Part shown: in pieces, positions 1 to 8,155 of the stretch
Layout: each line of letters begins with the position of its first letter
Numbering within the stretch: position 1 is the first letter of the stretch
Source of the DNA: JANNVZ01 sp046155615
GTDB taxonomy: Bacteria > Bacteroidota > Bacteroidia > Flavobacteriales_D > Sanyastnellaceae
Length of the DNA stretch: 27,959 nucleotides
Direction of reading: 5' to 3'
Assembly: GCA_046155615.1 (NCBI GenBank)
Contig: JBJXFP010000127.1
Coordinates: 1 to 27,959, forward strand
Program-made: the position numbers and the translations under genes
The notes under the pieces: model-generated
What the model saw: only the letters and a program-made list of their open reading frames with translations
Database searches by the model: none
Told to the model about the DNA's origin: nothing

Positions 1-933
1 GCCATTGCTTATGGTATTTACAACTACGTGAAATACACAGGTGACAAAAAGTATTTGAGTGAACATGGTTTGGATGTATTGATCGCCATTGCACGATTTT
101 GGGCGCAACGAGTGCATTGGAGCAAGGCCAAAAGTGAATACGTAATGCATGGCGTGACAGGCCCGAATGAATATGAGAACAACGTAAACAACAATTGGTA
201 CACGAGCTACTTCGCAGTGTGGTGTCTGAAATATTGTATAGAGGTGATAGAGTTTGTTCGCAGCGCTGATGCAAAAGCATTGACAGAAAAATTCAACAAG
301 TACAGTTTTGATGAAAGTGCTGAAACTGAAAAGTGGAAGCACATCATTGCAAATATGTACTTAGGGAAATTAGAAGGCACCAACATCTATTTGCAGCAAG
401 ATGGCTTCATGGACAAGGAGCTTCGAAGTGCGGCAACACTTGCCGCAGAAGAGCGCCCTATCAATCAGCATTGGAGTTGGGACCGCATACTGCGTTCATG
501 TTTTATCAAGCAAGCGGATGTGCTGCAAGGCATTTACTTCTTTGAAGAAGATTTCAGTGAGCAAATACTCAAAGACAATTTTGATTTCTACGAGCCAATG
601 ACGGTGCACGAAAGTTCTTTGTCGCCTTGTGTACATAGCATACTTGCAGCAAAGCTGGGATATGAAGAAAAGGCTTATGAAATGTACATGCGCACCTCAC
701 GTCTCGATTTGGATGACTACAACCACGAAGCGCATGAAGGATTACACATTACAAGTATGGCAGGCACATGGATGAGCGTGGTGCAAGGGTTTGGAGGAAT
801 GCGCGTGGAGAATGATGAGTTGAAGTTTTCTCCTATGCTTCCGAAACAATGGAAGAGTTATGCATTCAATGTGTCGTTCAGAGGGAAGGTGGTGAACGTG
901 AAAGTGGACAAGGATGGCGTCAATGTGCAATAA
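1..933 (+). CDS. GH65 family glycoside phosphorylase (maltose phosphorylase-like), 3' part only
   Basis: The frame is open from base 1, so the start lies outside the window; about 310 C-terminal residues are present and end at TAA 931-933. The segment contains GVTGPNEYENNVNNNWYT. In GH65 disaccharide phosphorylases the Glu of GPNEY is the general acid; here its codon is 169-171. The (alpha/alpha)6-barrel continues through HEAHEGLHITSMAGTW, followed by the short C-terminal beta domain (LKFSPMLPKQWKSYAFNVSFRG). GH65 enzymes of this type cleave alpha-glucosidic disaccharides with phosphate to give beta-glucose 1-phosphate and glucose in the cytoplasm. Maltose is the likeliest substrate, but kojibiose, nigerose or trehalose phosphorylase cannot be excluded without the N-terminal part. 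Beta-phosphoglucomutase often accompanies this gene and might lie upstream. The gene is tail to tail with the next one, 10 nt apart. Confidence 0.9.
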   Translation, partial: AIAYGIYNYVKYTGDKKYLSEHGLDVLIAIARFWAQRVHWSKAKSEYVMHGVTGPNEYENNVNNNWYTSYFAVWCLKYCIEVIEFVRSADAKALTEKFNKYSFDESAETEKWKHIIANMYLGKLEGTNIYLQQDGFMDKELRSAATLAAEERPINQHWSWDRILRSCFIKQADVLQGIYFFEEDFSEQILKDNFDFYEPMTVHESSLSPCVHSILAAKLGYEEKAYEMYMRTSRLDLDDYNHEAHEGLHITSMAGTWMSVVQGFGGMRVENDELKFSPMLPKQWKSYAFNVSFRGKVVNVKVDKDGVNVQ

Positions 934-943
934 AGAAAATGCT

Positions 944-1981
944 TTAGCTCAGCCGCTTCACAGCAGCATCATACACCCTCCTCATTCCATCCTCAGTTGA
1001 AATTTTTGCTTTCCAGCCGAGGCGCTGTTCTACGAAACTCATGTCGCAATAGCGTGAGAAAACACCTACAGGTTTGTCGAGCAACGGCTTTATCTCTGGT
1101 GCATATCCGGCAAAGCGACAGAATAATTCTATTATTTCTCTGAAGGTGGTGAGCTTGCCCATGCCTATGTTGATAGCTGTGCCATCGTTAATGTGATCCA
1201 TGGCGAGCATTATGCAGTCAATCACATCATCTATGTGCACAAAGTCGCGGCCCTGGTAGCCGCTGCCCCATACTTCAAAAGGGTCTTCCTTTTTTGCAGC
1301 GCGTGCTGCAATGGCAGGCACAGGGTAAGTCAAATCCTGATCTTCGCCATAGCCACTGAACGGGCGAATGCAGGTCACCTTCAACCCATAGTGCTGTGCT
1401 GCAATTTTTGCAAGAAACTCACCTGTCAGTTTGCTCCAGCCATAAGTCATATCAGGCTGGCCCATGCGCTTAAAATCAATGTCGCTTTCCTTCAATTGCA
1501 GCGTATTGCTTTCTGTCTGCAAATCCACGGGATAGGCGGCACTGCTGCTTGGGTAGAGCATGCGTGCCGGTTTGTACTTGCATGCCCAATAAAATATTTC
1601 TGCATCAATAGCAAGGTCTAACGCAACGGCCATGGGGTCACCATCTATCATGGCACGGCCTCCCACTATGGCCGCAAAGTGAAACACATCAGCTATGTGT
1701 GTATGTTGATACCCGAACGAATCTGCGAAGTAGTTTTCATTTTCAATCAAACCATGTATCGCATGGCGTGCATCATCTTGGATGAAAAGCAAACGCTCAT
1801 CATCATAAGTGGCGAACTTCTCCCCTGCCCTGCCCTTGCGCCCGCTGAACCATGTGTCAGGATGTGTACCTACCAATAAGTTGTCAATGAAAATGATTTT
1901 GTCGCTGGTAGTATTGTAGAGTCGCTTCACCATGTTGCGACCTACAAATCCACATCCGCCTGTTACAAGGTGTGTTTTCAT
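944..1981 (-). CDS. NAD-dependent epimerase/dehydratase (extended SDR), nucleotide-sugar type
   Basis: A 345-residue extended short-chain dehydrogenase/reductase. The N-terminal Rossmann motif is TGGCGFVG (residues 7-14), followed by an acidic residue after strand 2 (FIDN, about 31-34). The catalytic region has the Ser stretch PSSSAAYP (about 144-151) and the Tyr-x-x-x-Lys pair in MTYGWSK (Y180, K184). The substrate-domain motifs IRPFSGYGEDQD and GRDFVHIDDV are those of nucleotide-sugar epimerases and dehydratases. I chose the ATG at 1981 because it starts directly before the Rossmann fold; the frame stays open to 2029, which would add 16 residues of no clear function. The reaction is probably NAD-dependent epimerisation or dehydration of a UDP-, GDP- or dTDP-sugar for surface polysaccharide synthesis. 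The exact substrate cannot be told from sequence. Divergent from the large exported protein at 2198. Confidence 0.88.
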   Translation of the reverse strand: MKTHLVTGGCGFVGRNMVKRLYNTTSDKIIFIDNLLVGTHPDTWFSGRKGRAGEKFATYDDERLLFIQDDARHAIHGLIENENYFADSFGYQHTHIADVFHFAAIVGGRAMIDGDPMAVALDLAIDAEIFYWACKYKPARMLYPSSSAAYPVDLQTESNTLQLKESDIDFKRMGQPDMTYGWSKLTGEFLAKIAAQHYGLKVTCIRPFSGYGEDQDLTYPVPAIAARAAKKEDPFEVWGSGYQGRDFVHIDDVIDCIMLAMDHINDGTAINIGMGKLTTFREIIELFCRFAGYAPEIKPLLDKPVGVFSRYCDMSFVEQRLGWKAKISTEDGMRRVYDAAVKRLS

Positions 1982-2197
1982 AGCTGCAAATATTGAGCGT
2001 TGCATTGGGAATAGTCTCATTTTTTGCAAGCAACGCGATGAGTAAAACTTTTGACAAACACATTGGGTATCGCTTTTGCCATATGCTGCCAGTGCTGTGA
2101 AAAAAAACGTGCAATTCTTTCAATACCATGCATCTTTTTGCGTTCAGCAGCATCGTTATTGTTGTGTATTGTCATCTACATCATTTTTTTTACCTGA

Positions 2198-5100
2198 ATG
2201 CAAGGAGCAATTAATAGAATCATTCGTGCCCTACTCATAGCAGCAGCATCTGTTGTCTGCATGCCAGGCAATGCACAAAAAATTACGCAGTTCACCCGTG
2301 AGGATGAAAAGTTTATAGAAGAACTGACAGACATGTTCAAGGCTGAAAGGCGCGATGAAGGGCAAGACTTCATCGAAAGAACCTTCGCTCCTATCTGGTT
2401 CGACAATCCGGCCTACAAACTATCGGAACGCCAATATGTATATGACTACTTAGACAAACTCATCAAGAACAAAAACAAAGTATATCCGGATTACCACAAC
2501 TACCTGCGAGCCATTATCGCCTTTCCGCATTCGGGCAAAACGGAACTCGACTTCATACAATGGCACGAGGTGCTGAACAAGACATTGGACGATAAAAAGA
2601 TGAAGCGCTATACCGGTGAATTGCTTGAAGCCTCAGCTGGATTATTTGAAGACCTCACATTTTACCGCACCGAAACTGCACGCTGGGTGAGCAGCAGCAA
2701 AGGCTACAAGTTCGTATTCGACTCAGTGCCGCGCATCGAATTTCCGGCCCTTACACTGAAGTGCTACAGCCGTGGCGACAGCAGTGTGGTGTATGAAACA
2801 GCGGGCAACTACCTGCCCACTATAGAAAGGTGGCAGGGCACCAAAGGCAAAGTGACCTGGCAACGTGCAGGTTTTGATCCTGCCAAAACCTACGCACAAT
2901 TCGGAGAATATGAAATCAAGGTAAAAGGCTCCACATTCAGTGTGGACTCTGTTACTTTCTACAATGAGTTTTTCGACAAGCCACTGCAAGGTGTGCTTAC
3001 AGAAAAAATACTTGCTGACAAATCCACCGAAAATGCCACCTATCCGAAATTCGAATCGTACTACAAACGATTGCAGATACAGAACATAGTAAAAGATGTG
3101 GACTATGATGGCGGCTTCACCATGGCAGGTACCCAGCTGCTTGGAAGCGGAACAACAGAAGAACCTGCCATACTCACATTCAACCGCGACTCTAAAAAAT
3201 TCTTAGTGGCCACAAGTCTGCAGTTCGACATCAAACCCGAACGCATCACTTCACCTCATACCGCTATCTTGTTTTTACTTGAAAAGGATTCCATTTCGCA
3301 CCCCGATGTAAACCTCAGCTTTGATAAACTAAAAAGACAAGTGGTGCTGCTGCGAAGCGAAGAAGGAATAAGCAAAGCACCCTTTCACAACACATACCAC
3401 GAGGTGGATATGTACTTTGAAACCATATACTGGAACATAGATGACCCTCTGCTGAAAATGGGTGCGCTGGAAGGAAGCCAGCAACGCTATGCAGCATTCG
3501 AAAGCAGCACCTACTTTAAGAAGAAACGCTACGAAAGCATGATGGGCATCAGCACCAACCACCCGTTGTATGAATTGAAACAAGTGGCCGACCACCTCAA
3601 GTCTGCGCACTTCAGAGCGTATGATGTGGCCAAGTTTCACCGATTCAGCGAGGAGGAGTGGCACAAGCAACTGATAGACCTCAACAACAAAGGATTTATC
3701 AACTACAACCTGAATACCCGCGATATACAGGTATTACCGAAACTCTACTGGAATATTGAAAACGCCATCTGCAAACGCGACTACGATGCCATACAGTTCA
3801 GCAGCCAGGTTGACAATGGTTTTAATGCTCAACTGAGTTTGCTGAACTATGACATGCAACTAAAAGGAGTTGAAAATTTTCAACTCAGCGACTCACAGCA
3901 AGTGCGAATCACTCCGGCCAATGGCGAAGTGATACTGAAGAAAAACCGAGACTTCACTTTTGGCGGAAGAGTATTCGCAGGCAACTTCGAATTCATAGGG
4001 CCGGAGTATTCTTTCTCTTACGAGAAGTTTCAACTCGACCTCATCAAAGTGGACTCGTGCCGCATATATGTGGAAGATGAATCGCTGGGGCGCGATGATT
4101 ATGGCAGGCCCATAAAACGCAGACTGAAAAACGTGCTGAACGACCTTGCAGGCAACATACGTGTGGACTCGCCTACCAACAAGGGCGGGTGCCACAGCAA
4201 AGCCTATCCGCAGTTTCCCATTTTCACCTGTACCAAAACATCGTATGTGTATTGGGACAAACCTGATATACAAAAAGGCCAATACAAACGGGACAACTTC
4301 TACTACCAGGTGCAGCCATTCACCATTGATTCGCTCGACAATTTTTCTAAAAAAGATTTGCGATTCAACGGCACGCTTGTAAGCGCTGGCATTTTTCCGG
4401 ATATAGAAGAACCACTTGTGCTGATGGACGACTACTCGCTGGGCTTCACACGCAGCACAGGCGAGGCAGGTACCACAGCCTATGCAGGCAAAGCCAAAGT
4501 GAAAGCCAACCTGAAGTTGGACTACAGCGGACTGAAAGGTGCAGGAGATTTTAATTACCTCACTGCTTCGGCCAGCAGTGACGAGTTCACCTATCTGCCG
4601 GATTCTATGTTGGGCATTACCAAAACATTTGCGAACAGGGAGCAAACCGCAAAAGTTGAAATTCCAAAAGCAAAGTGCGACACCACTGCGCTTACATTTT
4701 TGGCGAAAGCCGACCAACTCAACGTATCGAGCATTGACACGCCAATAGACTTCTTTGAAAGTGATGCGACACTTGAAGGCACACTCCGGCTCAGGCCAAC
4801 GGGTATGCGCGGCACAGGTGATATGGTATTCAGTGGCGCCACTCTCTCATCGCACGACTTCAGCTACACACGCAGAAAAATTTTGGCCGATACATCCTCA
4901 TTTCAGTTGGCAGGTATGGATGAGTCTGAAGGAAATGCTCTTGCTTTCAAAACAGATAACGTGAACGCCAATGTGGACTTTGATAAACGACAGGGTTTGT
5001 TCAAGAGCAACGGTGGTGAAACAAAAATTGAATTCCCCACCAACCAATACATCTGCTACATGGACCAGTTCACGTGGTTTATGGACAAGGATGAACTCGA

Positions 5101-6691
5101 CCTTGCCTCATCACGCAGTGCAGGTGAAGACCTGACAATTGACACGAGCGAAGAATTCAAACGCTCCAACTTCTACAGCATTGCAGCAGGGCAAGACTCC
5201 CTCAACTTTCTTGCTCCACGCGCCAAGTACGACCTGCGCAGAAGCCTGCTCACTTGCCAGAAAATTCAATACATAGTTGTAGCTGACAGTAAGATTACTC
5301 CGGACAGCGCCATGGTGGTGATAGAAAAACATGCAGACATGCGTCCTTTGAAAAAGGCAGGCATACTGAGCAACTACACCACCCAATACCACCAACTCTA
5401 CAACGCTGATGTGAAAATAGAAGGCCGCAGGAGCTACTACGGAAGTGCCGATTACACATACATTGATGAAAGCAAAACAGAACAAACCATACACTTTGAA
5501 AGTCTGAAGACTGATAGCACGCACCAAACCATTGGAAGTGGAAGCATTGCACAGGAACAACAATTTTTCCTCTCCCCCACTTATGAGTATTACGGCAAGG
5601 TGGAACTCGTGGCCAGCACAAAGCCACTCACATTCGAAGGCGGTGTACGCATCTTGCACAACTGCGAACTGATGCCGCGTACCTTCTTCCGGTTCCGTGC
5701 TGAAATAAATCCTGATGAGATATACATACCCGTGGACACCGTGATGCGCAACATGGATATGGAAAAATTAGGCGCGGGTGTGGTAATCACAGGCGATTCG
5801 CCATTGGACGTCTATCCTACATTTTTCAGCGATAAGCGCGAAGGCGAAGACCAAAGCCTGATTAGCGCTATCGGCTTTTTGTACTACGACAAAGCCACAC
5901 GTTGCTACTTAGTAGGCAGCAAGGAGAAAATAAAACAACCCAAATTGGCCGGCAACCTCGTGGTGCTGAATACCCAGACCTGCGAGCTGAGCGCTGATGG
6001 TCGCGTGGACTTCAATGTGGACTACGGCATGGTGAAGATGACCAACGTGGGCGACATGAAATACAAGAGCAGCAGCAAGGATGTAGTCTCACAAACCACT
6101 ACGCTCATCAACTTCCCCATAGAGGAAAGCGCCATGAAACGCATAGCCGAACAGACAGAACAATGGCCCAACCTGCAACCCGTGGACATAGGCAAAACGA
6201 TGTACGAGAAATCGCTCACAGAAATACTTGGACAAAAGGAAGCAGACAAAATCATAACTGACCTTGCTCTGGGCGGTTCACTTAAAAAAACCATTGACGA
6301 GTTTGAAAAGACTTTCTGCTTTGCAGACCTCAAATGGTTTTGGAATGCTGCTGACCAAACCTTCCAGACCATGGGACCGCTTGGCATTGGCAACATCGGT
6401 AAGAAACAACTCTTCCGCTATGTAAAAGGAAAAATAGAAATAGAAAAGAAACACCAGCAGGATGTAATACGCATATACTTAGAACTCGATGCAGGCACCT
6501 GGTACTACTTCGAATACAAGCTGGGCATCATGAATGTGATAAGCAGCGACAAAGAATTTTTGAACATACTGGCCGAAGTGAAAGACGACAAACGAAAATT
6601 TGAAGAAGGCAAAACGAAATACACCTGGCAGGTCATAAACAACAAGAAGAAACGCGATGATTTCGTAAGCAAGTTTCCGGAGTTCAACTAA
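2198..6691 (+). CDS. Very large exported protein of unknown function, beta-rich, with internal repeats
   Basis: 1,497 residues starting at ATG 2198 with a signal peptide: a basic start, hydrophobic ALLIAAASVVC, and likely cleavage after GNA (residue 26). I do not recognise a named domain. Residues about 30-200 look helical and polar. Most of the rest alternates short hydrophobic beta segments with Gly/Asp/Asn turns and has no further transmembrane helix. Two segments resemble each other, around residues 778-800 (GLKGAGDFNYL...SSDEFTY) and 869-892 (GMRGTGDMVFS...SSHDFSY), suggesting a beta-solenoid or stacked-sheet architecture. There is no T9SS sorting domain or lipobox, so a periplasmic or outer-membrane-associated location is likely. 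It appears to be single-gene, with 216 nt of divergent spacer to the epimerase and only 11 nt to the convergent T9SS gene. The reading frame is intact and convincing; the function is unknown. Confidence 0.85.
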   Translation: MQGAINRIIRALLIAAASVVCMPGNAQKITQFTREDEKFIEELTDMFKAERRDEGQDFIERTFAPIWFDNPAYKLSERQYVYDYLDKLIKNKNKVYPDYHNYLRAIIAFPHSGKTELDFIQWHEVLNKTLDDKKMKRYTGELLEASAGLFEDLTFYRTETARWVSSSKGYKFVFDSVPRIEFPALTLKCYSRGDSSVVYETAGNYLPTIERWQGTKGKVTWQRAGFDPAKTYAQFGEYEIKVKGSTFSVDSVTFYNEFFDKPLQGVLTEKILADKSTENATYPKFESYYKRLQIQNIVKDVDYDGGFTMAGTQLLGSGTTEEPAILTFNRDSKKFLVATSLQFDIKPERITSPHTAILFLLEKDSISHPDVNLSFDKLKRQVVLLRSEEGISKAPFHNTYHEVDMYFETIYWNIDDPLLKMGALEGSQQRYAAFESSTYFKKKRYESMMGISTNHPLYELKQVADHLKSAHFRAYDVAKFHRFSEEEWHKQLIDLNNKGFINYNLNTRDIQVLPKLYWNIENAICKRDYDAIQFSSQVDNGFNAQLSLLNYDMQLKGVENFQLSDSQQVRITPANGEVILKKNRDFTFGGRVFAGNFEFIGPEYSFSYEKFQLDLIKVDSCRIYVEDESLGRDDYGRPIKRRLKNVLNDLAGNIRVDSPTNKGGCHSKAYPQFPIFTCTKTSYVYWDKPDIQKGQYKRDNFYYQVQPFTIDSLDNFSKKDLRFNGTLVSAGIFPDIEEPLVLMDDYSLGFTRSTGEAGTTAYAGKAKVKANLKLDYSGLKGAGDFNYLTASASSDEFTYLPDSMLGITKTFANREQTAKVEIPKAKCDTTALTFLAKADQLNVSSIDTPIDFFESDATLEGTLRLRPTGMRGTGDMVFSGATLSSHDFSYTRRKILADTSSFQLAGMDESEGNALAFKTDNVNANVDFDKRQGLFKSNGGETKIEFPTNQYICYMDQFTWFMDKDELDLASSRSAGEDLTIDTSEEFKRSNFYSIAAGQDSLNFLAPRAKYDLRRSLLTCQKIQYIVVADSKITPDSAMVVIEKHADMRPLKKAGILSNYTTQYHQLYNADVKIEGRRSYYGSADYTYIDESKTEQTIHFESLKTDSTHQTIGSGSIAQEQQFFLSPTYEYYGKVELVASTKPLTFEGGVRILHNCELMPRTFFRFRAEINPDEIYIPVDTVMRNMDMEKLGAGVVITGDSPLDVYPTFFSDKREGEDQSLISAIGFLYYDKATRCYLVGSKEKIKQPKLAGNLVVLNTQTCELSADGRVDFNVDYGMVKMTNVGDMKYKSSSKDVVSQTTTLINFPIEESAMKRIAEQTEQWPNLQPVDIGKTMYEKSLTEILGQKEADKIITDLALGGSLKKTIDEFEKTFCFADLKWFWNAADQTFQTMGPLGIGNIGKKQLFRYVKGKIEIEKKHQQDVIRIYLELDAGTWYYFEYKLGIMNVISSDKEFLNILAEVKDDKRKFEEGKTKYTWQVINNKKKRDDFVSKFPEFN

Positions 6692-6702
6692 TTTTTCACC
6701 AT

Positions 6703-8127
6703 TCACTCCTTTACAAACCGAGCAACAGTTGTGTACAGTTCCGATGTTGCTGCCACAGTATAAATACCTGCCTGAAGCATTGTAACATCAATTACTAATG
6801 AGTTGCCTTCATACACCTTCTGTCCTGTTGCTGTGCGAACAACCACTTCTAATTTTTCATTCCCTAAAAACCCGCTCAGTGTTATTCTTTCCAATGCAGG
6901 GTTAGGGAAAAGCATGAGTGACTCATGCGCAGCTTCCCATACGCTGTTGGCGTTTTGTATAGTCTGGTATTGAACTGCATGTCCGCCTTGGTCAGTATAT
7001 ACTATATGATATACTCCGTTGGCGTAGGCTATGTGCGGGCGCTGCTGATTGCCCGCCATCTCACCAGTCATATTTACAGGTTCTGTATCGTCAAAAGGAA
7101 CTCCGTCTGCGGTGATGGCGAAAAAAATGTCGCGTTGTGTTGTTGCATTCACTTCATACACAACAGCTTGTTCTGCCATGCTGCCTGCTATGGCCGGATG
7201 TTTTTGTAAATCATTAGAGGCGTCCGGCATTATCAACTGACTGCCTCCAAATGATTCTGAATCTAAATCATAGCTCGAGAAATAAACCCGCGAATCACCG
7301 GTGGCATCGCTCATCCAAGTGCTGCGCAATTGGTTACCTGTGATGTATGCAGATGGCGCCTGCGAAGGACAAATGTTCACCATCCAGTTGGTATCGTCCA
7401 TATCAGCTTGCAGGCTGAAAGTTTCGCCTGCATCATAGCTTACTGATGCACGTATGTCACGCAGGTTGGTCTCGTTGTTTCTATAAAGCACTACTACAGT
7501 GTTGCCTTGCACAAGCGTAGCTGATGGGCAACAATCGCACACCGCATCAGTAAAATTATCAGAGACCGAAACTGCCGGAACAAAAGCATCAGCTCCATCC
7601 AGCAACTTCGACATGGCCCAATCGCTGTAGCCTTCCATGTTGTCACGCAGATAACTTACATAGATGTTGTTGTAAAAATCTATGGCTACAGAGGGCATCC
7701 GTGTCATGTATGCTGATGATTCATCTACACGCAGTGTATCACTCCATGTAAGGCCGCCATCGCCTGAGGTCACTATGTAGATGTGTCCTTCCATTTCAGG
7801 TTTCTGCTTCATCACCACTACTATTTTCTCATCGTTGGCGGCTATCTCTGGCCCCGACCAATCGAAGGCGGATATGTCCATTCCATCAGGATTTAATTTT
7901 TGTGGAGTGGTGAAGGCATTGTCAACTTTTACTGCGCTGTAGAGATCGGATTCACCAGGGTTGGTCCATATCACTACCGGCTCGTTCTGGCTGTTCAGTG
8001 CAAGACGCGGCCGCACATTGCCCCAGGGATCTTGTGCTGCCACCACTGTGGCTTCTGTTATACTCAATTGTGCTTGTATATGCAATACAAACATCATGAG
8101 TATTGTAAAAGTGCTGAATCGTTTCAT
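6703..8127 (-). CDS. T9SS-secreted Asp-box (BNR/sialidase-like) propeller protein with Cys-Asp-Cys-Cys motif
   Basis: 474 residues from ATG 8127. A signal peptide (KRFSTFTILMMFVLHIQA) is followed by a propeller-like body carrying Asp-box motifs SGDGGLTW (121-128) and SYDAGETF (230-237), as in BNR/sialidase-fold proteins. The C-terminal ~75 residues are a type A T9SS sorting domain: LFPNPALERITL at its start, GIYTVAA and a basic end, as needed for export through the outer membrane and cell-surface attachment. A cysteine cluster C197-D-C199-C200 plus C253 stands out in an extracellular protein. The usual sialidase Arg triad is not obvious to me, so I do not call it a sialidase. It is third in a same-strand cluster behind the propeller protein and the DUF4625 lipoprotein, with 28 nt to the upstream stop, so it is probably in one operon. 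The frame remains open to 8169, but the signal peptide fixes the start at 8127. Confidence 0.85.
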   Translation of the reverse strand: MKRFSTFTILMMFVLHIQAQLSITEATVVAAQDPWGNVRPRLALNSQNEPVVIWTNPGESDLYSAVKVDNAFTTPQKLNPDGMDISAFDWSGPEIAANDEKIVVVMKQKPEMEGHIYIVTSGDGGLTWSDTLRVDESSAYMTRMPSVAIDFYNNIYVSYLRDNMEGYSDWAMSKLLDGADAFVPAVSVSDNFTDAVCDCCPSATLVQGNTVVVLYRNNETNLRDIRASVSYDAGETFSLQADMDDTNWMVNICPSQAPSAYITGNQLRSTWMSDATGDSRVYFSSYDLDSESFGGSQLIMPDASNDLQKHPAIAGSMAEQAVVYEVNATTQRDIFFAITADGVPFDDTEPVNMTGEMAGNQQRPHIAYANGVYHIVYTDQGGHAVQYQTIQNANSVWEAAHESLMLFPNPALERITLSGFLGNEKLEVVVRTATGQKVYEGNSLVIDVTMLQAGIYTVAATSELYTTVARFVKE

Positions 8128-8155
8128 GGTAGTTACCTGTTTTTTACTGATGTAT

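Noticed and set aside
1997..2036. 7-bp inverted repeat GCGTTGC/GCAACGC between the epimerase and large-protein genes
   Set aside because: Short arms with a 26-nt spacer are expected by chance at this scale; no supporting operator features.
3893..4717. 274-codon ORF on the minus strand inside the 1,497-residue gene
   Set aside because: It lies fully antisense to a convincing long exported protein, and its product is Cys/Phe/His-rich without recognisable motifs, as expected of a shadow frame.
5111..5659. 182-codon minus-strand ORF inside the same gene
   Set aside because: Shadow frame antisense to coding DNA; no start context or domain.
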